From: Kribbella sp. VKM Ac-2569
Lineage (GTDB): Bacteria; Actinomycetota; Actinomycetes; Propionibacteriales; Kribbellaceae
Direction of reading: 5' to 3'
Assembly (NCBI RefSeq): GCF_004216905.1
Contig: NZ_SGXJ01000002.1
Coordinates: forward strand, 1,240,001-1,304,000
Length of the DNA stretch: 64,000 nucleotides
This document shows, piece after piece, positions 1 through 6,288 of this stretch (positions are counted from its first letter, which is position 1; each line of letters begins with the position of its first letter). The notes below the pieces were generated by a model. It was not told the origin of the DNA. It saw only the letters and a program-made list of their open reading frames with translations, and did not search any database. A program made the position numbers and the translations under genes.

Positions 1-1
1 G

Positions 2-385
2 CACCCGGACATGGGTTCGAGCCTGACCGCGGTCTGGGACGCGATGCGCACCGCCCTGATCGACTCGATCAACGACCCGGACAGCACACTCCGGGCGCGG
101 GCGATCCGGGCCCTGCAGGAGCTGGGGCAGCGACTCCAGGACGACGAGTCGCTGCGCGCGAAGGTCGACAGCCGCGCGGCCGAGGCCGTCGGGTACGTCG
201 TCCGCACGTACGGCCGCGAGATCGTCTCGGTCATCTCCGACACCATCGAACGCTGGGACGGCCGCGAAGCCGCCGCCCGCATCGAACTCCACGTCGGCCG
301 CGACCTCCAGTTCATCCGCATCAACGGCACCGTCGTCGGTGCCCTGGTCGGCCTCACCATCCACACCGTGAGCCAGCTGCTGTGA
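2..385 (+). CDS. DUF445 family protein, C-terminal part (5' end outside window)
   Basis: The reading frame is open to the left edge, so only about the last 127 residues are present; the ATG at 11 is probably internal. The visible part is a long amphipathic alpha-helical stretch followed by a closing segment (DLQFIRINGTVVGALVGL) that resembles the conserved end of DUF445 membrane proteins, where a short hydrophobic tail follows an Arg-Ile-Asn-Gly turn. No catalytic residues can be named and the role of the family is unknown. The stop overlaps the GTG of the next gene by 4 nt, suggesting co-translation with the DUF402 gene. Confidence 0.72.
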   Translation, partial: HPDMGSSLTAVWDAMRTALIDSINDPDSTLRARAIRALQELGQRLQDDESLRAKVDSRAAEAVGYVVRTYGREIVSVISDTIERWDGREAAARIELHVGRDLQFIRINGTVVGALVGLTIHTVSQLL

Positions 386-939
386 ACCCGACGTACATCC
401 GCAAACGCAAACGGCCGCAGGGGTCTGGGTTGTGGTCGGCGTATCCGATGGGGACCGATGCGTTCGGGAGTTGGTTCTACACGCCGGCGCATTCGCTGTT
501 CCGCGGCGACAACGGCGAGTTCTGCGAGGTCGCCCAGCTCGGCCCTGGTGGTCCGGGTGAGCATTCTGTGCAGCTCGCTCCGCACGATGGTTGGTGGTTC
601 GCGTACTTCCGGGCGAGCGGGCTGATCCACGTCGACGTGAGTACGCCGCCGGTGATGGCCGGGGCGGAGTGGACGTTCGAGGACCTGGAGCTGGATCCCT
701 TCCGGCGGCCGGACGGGACGGTTGGCACCGAGGACTGGGATGAGCTGGAGGAAGCGCACGCGGTTGGTCTGGTCAGCGACGTGGAGCGTGACGCGGCTGA
801 GCAGGCCGCTCGCACCTTGGAGAACGACCTCGCCGCCGGCGTGGAGCCGTTCGGGCGCGTCGGTTGGGATCGGTTGGCGGCGGCGGTAGCGCTCGGGCTA
901 CCGCCGCTCACCGACTTCGGAGATCGTCCGCTGGATTAG
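382..939 (+). CDS. DUF402 domain-containing protein
   Basis: 185 residues starting at a GTG that overlaps the upstream stop (GTGA). The middle of the protein carries the pattern of the DUF402 fold: aromatic-rich strands (WWFAYF), a segment ending in HVDVSTPP, then a DLELDPFRRPDG turn and a helix with acidic residues. Members of this fold include FomD-type nucleotide phosphohydrolases that use carboxylates to bind metal, and the acidic residues here fit that type, but no substrate can be given. It is cytosolic, with no signal peptide or membrane segment. Its stop runs convergently into the DD-carboxypeptidase gene with a 4 nt overlap. Confidence 0.72.
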   Translation: MNPTYIRKRKRPQGSGLWSAYPMGTDAFGSWFYTPAHSLFRGDNGEFCEVAQLGPGGPGEHSVQLAPHDGWWFAYFRASGLIHVDVSTPPVMAGAEWTFEDLELDPFRRPDGTVGTEDWDELEEAHAVGLVSDVERDAAEQAARTLENDLAAGVEPFGRVGWDRLAAAVALGLPPLTDFGDRPLD

Positions 940-1682
940 ATGCCGCAGTTCGGGGCGCTCCAGTAGTTGCTGGTGCGGATGTCCGCGTGGGTGTGGTCGT
1001 TGTGGCCGGGGTAGCCGGGGCCGAGGATGCCGCCGAAGCCGTGGTAGCGAGCTTGCTTGGCGAGGGTGCAGAGCGAGTGGACACCGACCAGGTCCGCGGA
1101 CCGGCCGTAGAGGTGCTGGCTGTCACTGGCACCGCCGACCTGGCTGTTGCACGAGTAGCTGCGGAAACCGCTGGTGATGGTGAGGGGCTGGTCACCGAGC
1201 GCGTGCCGCATCGCCTCCAGGTGCCACATCGTCTCGAGCGCGTTGGCCTTGGTCGCTGCCTCGGACAGCGGACCGCCGTCGTACCCCGATCCACCGCAGC
1301 CGTCGTCGAGCTCGGCGTACGTGAAATGGATCGGCGTGCAGTCGTCGTCCTGCAGCGCATAGATCTTGGTGAACGTGGCCGAACCGGCGACTCCATCCTG
1401 CGCCAGCCCGTAGGCCGCCTGGAATCGCTGTACCGCGGCCTTCGTCGCCGGGCCGAACTCGCCGTCGATCGCCAGGTGCGCGCCGTATCCGGGATAGCCA
1501 GAGACCCGGATCTGCAGCTGGCGCACGTCCGCGCCGGACATGCCTTGGCTGAGAGTGCGGCCCCACGTGTAACAGCCGTCCGCGTGGGCGACGGTCGTGG
1601 CCACGACCTGTGAAGCGGTGAGGGTCGCCACGAACAGCAGGAGTACGGCGAACAGCCGCGGCAACGGTCTAGTGATGGACAT
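936..1682 (-). CDS. secreted zinc D-Ala-D-Ala carboxypeptidase, peptidase M15A
   Basis: 248 residues with a signal peptide: hydrophobic core at residues 9-30 and an AHA-D cleavage site near 34/35. The mature protein closely follows the Streptomyces albus G DD-peptidase: an N-terminal peptidoglycan-binding domain (about 40-110, with AIDGEFGPATKAAVQRF) and a C-terminal M15A domain (about 115-248). Zinc-site motifs are present: H190 and D197 in SQHLYGRSAD, and the HNDHTH cluster at 227-232. Eight Cys outside the leader region imply disulfides. It should trim the terminal D-Ala of peptidoglycan stem peptides outside the membrane. It is divergent from the sigma factor gene at 1836, and the shared 153 bp intergenic region holds TTTCCG repeats. 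Confidence 0.93.
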   Translation of the reverse strand: MSITRPLPRLFAVLLLFVATLTASQVVATTVAHADGCYTWGRTLSQGMSGADVRQLQIRVSGYPGYGAHLAIDGEFGPATKAAVQRFQAAYGLAQDGVAGSATFTKIYALQDDDCTPIHFTYAELDDGCGGSGYDGGPLSEAATKANALETMWHLEAMRHALGDQPLTITSGFRSYSCNSQVGGASDSQHLYGRSADLVGVHSLCTLAKQARYHGFGGILGPGYPGHNDHTHADIRTSNYWSAPNCGI

Positions 1683-1734
1683 CGGACACCTCCGGGGCGG
1701 TGAAGGAATCTGTCCCGGAACAGCATTCCGTCAT

Positions 1735-1822
1735 TTTCCGCCTCTTGGCCAGCGCTCGCGGGAAATTTCCGACAGACAGCAGACTTTCCGACACGGCAGG
1801 CAACTTTCCGGAACGGCCAGCC
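1735..1822. repeat. TTTCCG direct repeats between carboxypeptidase and sigma factor genes
   Basis: TTTCCG occurs at 1735, 1766, 1785 and 1805. The last three lie 19-20 bp apart and extend into a degenerate unit (TTTCCGACAGACAGCAGAC, TTTCCGACACGGCAGGCAAC, TTTCCGGAACGGCCAGCC). GGAAATTTCC at 1761-1770 is a perfect palindrome. Same-face spacing in a divergent promoter region suggests binding sites for a regulator, but no regulator is known. Confidence 0.5.
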
Positions 1823-1835
1823 GGTCCAGCAGGAT

Positions 1836-2372
1836 GTGAGCATCGACGACGGCGTCTTGGCGACGGGGGTGACCGCGGTGCACGACGGCACGGACACCTT
1901 CGACGCGTTCGTCGCCGCGCGCTCGCGGGCCCTGCTGCGGACCGCCTACCTGCTGACCCGCGACCACGCGCTGGCCGAGGACCTGGTCCAGACCGCGCTG
2001 GCGAAGGCGTGGTTCCACTGGTCCCGGATCCACGAGGACAACCCGGAGCCGTACGTCCGGCGGATCCTGGTCACGACGTACTCCTCCTGGTGGCGCCGCC
2101 GCTGGAACGGCGAGATCCCGACCGAGGAACTGCCCGACGCCCCGACCGCGGACGGCGAGGACGGACTCGACCTCTGGGACGCCATCGGCCGTCTCCCCCG
2201 CCGGCAACGCGCGGTCGTCGTACTGCGCTTCTACGAAGACCTCAGCGAGGCCGAGACCGCCCGCCTGATGGGCAGCTCCGTCGGCACCGTCAAGAGCCAG
2301 ACCGCCAAGGCTCTCGCCAAGCTCCGCCTCGACCCTTCCCTTGCCACCCCAGCAGATCTGGAGACCCCGTGA
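1836..2372 (+). CDS. ECF sigma factor, SigE/Sig70-family type
   Basis: 178 residues from the GTG at 1836. A better start may be the GTG at 1878, which has a GGGGGTG Shine-Dalgarno 6 nt upstream and gives a 164-residue protein beginning just before FDAFVAARSRALLRTAYLL, the usual N terminus. Region 2 is seen in ALLRTAYLLTRDHALAEDLV and the tryptophan-rich stretch after it; region 4 in LPRRQRAVVVLRFYEDLSEA and the helix-turn-helix GSSVGTVKSQTAKAL. It should direct RNA polymerase to a small regulon. The next gene overlaps its stop by 1 nt (TGATG) and encodes a single-pass membrane protein that is a candidate partner or anti-sigma factor. Confidence 0.9.
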   Translation: MSIDDGVLATGVTAVHDGTDTFDAFVAARSRALLRTAYLLTRDHALAEDLVQTALAKAWFHWSRIHEDNPEPYVRRILVTTYSSWWRRRWNGEIPTEELPDAPTADGEDGLDLWDAIGRLPRRQRAVVVLRFYEDLSEAETARLMGSSVGTVKSQTAKALAKLRLDPSLATPADLETP

Positions 2373-3796
2373 TGAACCTCCAGGACCTGCGCGACGAGCT
2401 CGCCACCCGCGCCACCTCCGCCGACCAGCACTCGGGCGATCTGCTACCCGGTGTGCGGCAGAAGATCCGCCGCACCAAGCAGCGCCGTACGTTCACCGCG
2501 CTCGGCGTGGTCGCCGTACTCGCGGCCGTCGCGGCCGGTCTCGTCCCCAACCTGAGCCCGACGCCACCGGCCGACACCCCACCCGAGGACTACACCAGGG
2601 ACGGCCTCACGGTCCCCGGAACGGTCGGCAGCGACAAGTTGCTCAAGGCATGGATCGGCGACCGCGGCCAGAGCAGTCTGACGTTCGCGTGGACCCCGAC
2701 CACGAACTCGATCACCTTCCACGCCGACTGCGAGGCCGCCGGCGGCATGTCCACGATCCGCTTCCGCATCAACGGCTGGTACGTCGGCGACGCGAGCTGC
2801 GGCACCGGCCCGGAGGCGTGGGCGATGGCCAGCGGCGTCACCTTCGCGCCGGACTCCGCCTTCTGGCTGGTCTCTCCGGTCGGCAAGCCGGCGCAGGTCT
2901 CCGCCGAGCTGATCGACCTGGAGACCCAACGGCCGGTCGGCAAGGACAGCCGGATCTGGTTCGGCATCTACTCCACACCGTCCGAGCCGCCGAGCAGCAA
3001 CGGCGCACCGGCACGGATGGCCCCGGTCGACGCGGGCGCCTACCAGAAGGACGGCGTGGTCTACCGGAAGACGGTCGGCGGCGACACCCTGGCCGCCGCG
3101 AAGGTCGCCGACCCGGGACGCAACGAGGTGCGGTTCAGCTTCACCGCGACCGGAGTCAAGCTGGTCCTGCACGACTTCTGTACGGCGAACGCGGGATCCG
3201 CCGGCGACAACCTGCCGTACACGGTCGAGATGCGCGTCGGCCCCGGGCAGCCGTTCAAGTCCACCTGCGAGGCGAGCTCCACCGACGCCGTGAAAGGCAG
3301 CAGCCTGACGATCGCCTCGCCGGTACCGGCCGGGCAACGCGTTGACGTGGTCGCGACGGTGATGCCGACGCACGGTGTCCGCCCGCCGATTCCACCGGAC
3401 GTCCGGCTTGGCCTTGGCGTCTATTTCCAGGGTACCCAGCGCGTCATCGACGGGATGGAACTCCCGGAGCAGACCGAGGTGGCCGGATACCGGTACCGGC
3501 TCGCCGAGGTGAAGACCGCGCCCGGCCCGGACCGGCGCCTCGCGACCGATACTCCGGCGGATCAGCCGTACGTCGTCGCCTACGGAGGCTCTCCACTCGG
3601 CACGGGCGGCGGGTTCCGGGCCAGTCTCACGGTCGGCAAGACCGAGACCGGCGTCGGCGTCGCGTCGGACGCCGGCGGCATGGGCATCGGCTGGGACGCA
3701 CACGGCGCCGGCCCCTCCGAGCGCGCCACCCTGACGATCGCCGAGGGCAAGCCCACCAAGGGAACCCTGATCCTGGCGATCTACCTGCCCGACTAG
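2372..3796 (+). CDS. single-pass membrane protein coupled to ECF sigma factor, three repeated extracytoplasmic modules
   Basis: 474 residues. Residues 1-38 are a short basic cytoplasmic part, 41-59 one membrane helix, and the rest lies outside. No anti-sigma zinc motif (HxxxCxxC) is present. The outer part looks like three related modules starting near 78, 227 and 371, each opening with a DG(L/V)-type segment and then beta-rich sequence ending in Ile/Val-rich strands (WFGIYS, LGLGVYF, LILAIYLPD). Modules 1 and 2 each have two Cys (120/143 and 270/299), probably disulfides; module 3 has none. Overlap with the sigma gene suggests a sensor or anchor role, which is inference. Its stop overlaps the convergent gene within CTAG. 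Confidence 0.72.
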   Translation: MNLQDLRDELATRATSADQHSGDLLPGVRQKIRRTKQRRTFTALGVVAVLAAVAAGLVPNLSPTPPADTPPEDYTRDGLTVPGTVGSDKLLKAWIGDRGQSSLTFAWTPTTNSITFHADCEAAGGMSTIRFRINGWYVGDASCGTGPEAWAMASGVTFAPDSAFWLVSPVGKPAQVSAELIDLETQRPVGKDSRIWFGIYSTPSEPPSSNGAPARMAPVDAGAYQKDGVVYRKTVGGDTLAAAKVADPGRNEVRFSFTATGVKLVLHDFCTANAGSAGDNLPYTVEMRVGPGQPFKSTCEASSTDAVKGSSLTIASPVPAGQRVDVVATVMPTHGVRPPIPPDVRLGLGVYFQGTQRVIDGMELPEQTEVAGYRYRLAEVKTAPGPDRRLATDTPADQPYVVAYGGSPLGTGGGFRASLTVGKTETGVGVASDAGGMGIGWDAHGAGPSERATLTIAEGKPTKGTLILAIYLPD

Positions 3797-4545
3797 ACCC
3801 AGCTCTGCAGGTCGGCGGCGTCCTTGGCGAGCTGCTCGAGTGAGTCGTCCGCGACGAACTCCAGCAGCGCGTTGATCTCGCGCGGCTCGGCGGCGAGGCG
3901 GTCGAGGACCGGCCGCCACAGCGACTCCCGGCCCGCGAGCGGCAGCCGGTTGTTGGACGGCCACCACGAGAACACATGCACCGTGCTCAGCCACGGCATC
4001 AGCGCCTCGAGCTGCTGCAGGCACTTCGCGTCGTCGAGATCGACCGGCGGCTGCCAGTACGTCGTGAGGTTCGGCGCGCCGACGTCGAGCAGCAGCGTGA
4101 TCGTCGAGTCGACCTCGTCGGTGAGCGTGTTGCGATGGAACTCCATCGCGATCTCGATCCCCGCGCCGGCGGCCATGTCGGCGAGCTCGCCGAGTCCACG
4201 GGTCACGGCCATCCGGTCGCCGACGCCCGCATCCGCCGTACCGACATTGCCCGCCCAGACCCGGATCCGGGACGCGCCGAGCGCCTCGGCGGTGGCGATC
4301 GCGGAGCGCATCTCCTCGCGGTCCACGCTGCCGGCCCGCAGGTACGAGCCGTACGCCGCGACCTGCAGGCCGTGCACCTCGGTCAGGTTCCGCACCCGCT
4401 TGGCGTTGACCAGGTTGCCGAGCGGGACGTGCACGTCTCCGCCCCACTCGATCGCCGCGAGCCCGGACTTCGCCGCCACCTCCACCACCTGGTCGACCGG
4501 CAACTGGCGAAACGTCACCGAGACCAGACCGGTCCTCACACCCAC
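3793..4545 (-). CDS. sugar phosphate isomerase/epimerase-like TIM barrel protein
   Basis: 250 residues of the xylose isomerase-like AP endonuclease 2 barrel family. Strand-end residues expected for metal binding are visible: AIEWGGDVH near the N terminus, RIRVWAGN in the middle, EIAMEFHRN after it, and TVHVFSW near the end. Members isomerize or epimerize sugars or inositols, but the substrate cannot be read from sequence. It has no signal peptide. It stands alone on the minus strand; its stop codon shares CTAG with the convergent sigma-partner gene, leaving no room for a terminator between them. Confidence 0.8.
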   Translation of the reverse strand: MGVRTGLVSVTFRQLPVDQVVEVAAKSGLAAIEWGGDVHVPLGNLVNAKRVRNLTEVHGLQVAAYGSYLRAGSVDREEMRSAIATAEALGASRIRVWAGNVGTADAGVGDRMAVTRGLGELADMAAGAGIEIAMEFHRNTLTDEVDSTITLLLDVGAPNLTTYWQPPVDLDDAKCLQQLEALMPWLSTVHVFSWWPSNNRLPLAGRESLWRPVLDRLAAEPREINALLEFVADDSLEQLAKDAADLQSWV

Positions 4546-4608
4546 GCGCGCCTCCTGGTGTTCACTCCTCCATCCAACCGCATCACACCAGCGGCCTCAC
4601 GCAGCGAG

Positions 4609-5148
4609 TCACCCGATGGACGGTCCGCGCCTGTTCGCACCTACGTCTTTGACAGCTGGCACTCCGGCCTTGCCGGCGACGACCGGACCAGCTGCCGCAC
4701 CAGCGGCGGCAGCAGGTGCCTGGGACGGTCCACCGGGCGCCTTCTTGGCCGCCGCCTCCGCGGCGAACACGACAGCGTGCGCGATGTAGTCCTCGGCGCG
4801 CCCGGTCCGCTCCGAGTCCATGGTGTTCGTCCGATCGTCCGCGGCCAGCAGCTCCGCCGCCAGCTTTCGTGCCGCTGCTGTTTCCGGCCGCGCCTGGTCC
4901 TGCTCGACGTGCGGTCGGTCGTTGCTGGCCAAGTAGTCGCTGAACGGTTCCGCTTCAGGACGGTCCTTGTCGCCGACGGTCGCCGCGACCACATCGCGGT
5001 GCGCCCCCATGGCCTCCGCCGCGATCGCCTGCCGAACACGCTGCCCGGCCAGCACGCGATCCTCCGCGGTGAGACTGGCCGACGCGAGCGCCGTACGTGT
5101 GACGTCGTCGGTCAACTCGTCGATGAGCTTGCCGCGGGACTGCGCCAT
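4609..5148 (-). CDS. hypothetical protein, alanine-rich C terminus
   Basis: 179 residues. The start at 5148 is chosen because a perfect AGGAGG lies at 5155-5160, 6 nt upstream; the frame is open further up without support. The N-terminal two thirds are charged and helical (MAQSRGKLIDEL, then an acidic segment rich in Asp, Glu and Arg); the last 50 residues are dominated by Ala, Pro and Gly and look disordered. No domain, membrane segment or catalytic motif is recognised. It is divergent from the RarD-like transporter gene and separated from the TIM-barrel gene by 63 bp. Confidence 0.6.
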   Translation of the reverse strand: MAQSRGKLIDELTDDVTRTALASASLTAEDRVLAGQRVRQAIAAEAMGAHRDVVAATVGDKDRPEAEPFSDYLASNDRPHVEQDQARPETAAARKLAAELLAADDRTNTMDSERTGRAEDYIAHAVVFAAEAAAKKAPGGPSQAPAAAAGAAAGPVVAGKAGVPAVKDVGANRRGPSIG

Positions 5149-5258
5149 CCGATTCCTCCTGTGGTCCATGGCCAAATCGCGCACAGCGTATCCACGCGGG
5201 AGGCCGCGGTCGTCTCACGTCATGAGCAAAGCGATTGGATGCGGCTGTCGGTCAGGCA

Positions 5259-5264
5259 TAGTCT
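5259..5264 (+). promoter_or_regulatory. -10 element of a leaderless promoter for the RarD-like gene
   Basis: TAGTCT matches TANNNT and ends 7 nt before the GTG at 5272, so transcription would start at or next to the start codon. No Shine-Dalgarno lies between. TTGGAT at 5235-5240 is a weak -35 candidate with an 18 bp spacer. Confidence 0.55.
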
Positions 5265-5271
5265 GAGCACC

Positions 5272-6189
5272 GTGCCAGACCAGCGAAAAGGATTCACCTA
5301 CGGGTTCGCCGCATATCTGATCTGGGGGCTGTTCCCGCTGTACTGGAAGCTTCTCGACCAGTCCGGGGCGCTCGAACTGCTGGCTCACCGCGTGCTCTGG
5401 TCGCTGGTCACGATCGTGATCCTGGTCGTCGTACTGCGGAAGTTCACGGCCGTGAAGGCCCTATTGGCGGAACCGCGGCGGCGGTGGCCGTTGATCGCGG
5501 CGGCGTTCCTGATCTCGGCGAACTGGGGCACCTACATCTGGGCCGTCAACAACGGTCACGTCGTGGAGACCTCGCTCGGGTACTTCATCACGCCGCTGTT
5601 CACGGTCCTGCTCGGCGTCTTCGTCCTCAAGGAACGGCTCCGGCCGGTGCAGTGGACCGCGCTGGGGATCGCGTTCGTGGCCGTCGCCGGACTGACCGTC
5701 GAGAACGGGCGGCCGCCGTGGGTGGCGATCATCCTGACGTTCTCGTTCGGGTTCTACGGGCTGGCGAAGAAGCAGGCCGGCGCGGGCGCGATCGAGGGGA
5801 TGGCGATCGAGTCCGGCACCGTCGTACCGTTCGCGGTCGCGGGGATCATCGCCCTCGGGCTGCACGGCGACGCGTCGGTCACCCACCACGGGACGGCGTA
5901 CCTCGTGCTCGTGCTGCTGACCGGGCCGATCACCGCCGTACCGCTGCTGCTGTTCGGGGCCGCGGCGACCCGGGTGTCGATGACGACGCTCGGGCTGCTG
6001 AATTACATCGCGCCGATCATGCAGTTCATCTGCGGCCTGGTGATCTTCCACGAGCAGATGACGCCGATGCGCTGGTTCGGTTTCGGCCTGGTGTGGGTCG
6101 CGCTGGCGCTGTTCACCTTCGACAGCATGCACACCCGGCGCCGCAACATCGCCCTCGAACGCGCCGCGGTCACTGCTTCCGCAGTGTGA
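5272..6189 (+). CDS. rarD: RarD-like EamA family transporter
   Basis: 305 residues of the drug/metabolite transporter superfamily with about ten membrane helices. The N-terminal signature GFTYGFAAYLIWGLFPLYWK is characteristic of the RarD branch, as are ISANWGTYIWAVN and the late segment LNYIAPIMQFICGLVIFHE. Such proteins are inner-membrane permeases, often suggested to export small metabolites, but the substrate here is unknown. The GTG at 5272 is chosen because the protein begins at the expected place and a TANNNT box sits 7 nt upstream. Confidence 0.88.
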   Translation: MPDQRKGFTYGFAAYLIWGLFPLYWKLLDQSGALELLAHRVLWSLVTIVILVVVLRKFTAVKALLAEPRRRWPLIAAAFLISANWGTYIWAVNNGHVVETSLGYFITPLFTVLLGVFVLKERLRPVQWTALGIAFVAVAGLTVENGRPPWVAIILTFSFGFYGLAKKQAGAGAIEGMAIESGTVVPFAVAGIIALGLHGDASVTHHGTAYLVLVLLTGPITAVPLLLFGAAATRVSMTTLGLLNYIAPIMQFICGLVIFHEQMTPMRWFGFGLVWVALALFTFDSMHTRRRNIALERAAVTASAV

Positions 6190-6211
6190 TTGTTCGACTG
6201 CGCTTCGCTTT

Positions 6212-6227
6212 CTTAGGTCAACCTAAG
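6212..6227. promoter_or_regulatory. iron-box-like palindrome upstream of phoX
   Basis: CTTAGGT-CA-ACCTAAG is a perfect inverted repeat (7 nt arms, 2 nt centre). Its halves TTAGGT and ACCTAA equal the outer halves of DtxR/IdeR iron boxes, but the classical box is 19 bp and this core is 14 bp, so identity as an iron box is uncertain. It ends 9 bp before the PHO box. Confidence 0.4.
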
Positions 6228-6236
6228 CCGTGTGAC

Positions 6237-6258
6237 GTTCACCTGACCTTCACTCAGT
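6237..6258 (+). promoter_or_regulatory. PHO box (PhoP direct repeat) upstream of phoX
   Basis: Two consecutive 11 bp units, GTTCACCTGAC and CTTCACTCAGT, fit the actinobacterial PhoP repeat (G/T-TTCAC-type core every 11 bp); a weaker third unit may follow at 6259-6269. The second unit covers the -35 position relative to TAGGGT at 6275, the arrangement expected for activation under phosphate limitation. Confidence 0.68.
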
Positions 6259-6274
6259 CGGCTCTCAGCTTCCC

Positions 6275-6280
6275 TAGGGT
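6275..6280 (+). promoter_or_regulatory. -10 element of leaderless phoX promoter
   Basis: TAGGGT (TANNNT) ends 8 nt before the GTG start at 6289. There is no recognisable -35 hexamer; the PHO box occupies that place, consistent with an activator-dependent promoter. Confidence 0.55.
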
Positions 6281-6288
6281 CGCTGATC

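Noticed and set aside
1700..2371. N-terminal extension of the sigma-partner frame to 1700
   Set aside because: The part before 2372 is antisense-like Arg/Pro-rich text overlapping the sigma factor in another frame; the ATG at 2372 gives a sensible membrane protein.
2444..4447. 667-codon open frame on the minus strand
   Set aside because: Antisense to the sigma-partner gene and overlapping the TIM-barrel gene in another frame; Arg-, Gly- and Asp-rich low-quality sequence typical of shadow frames in high-GC DNA.
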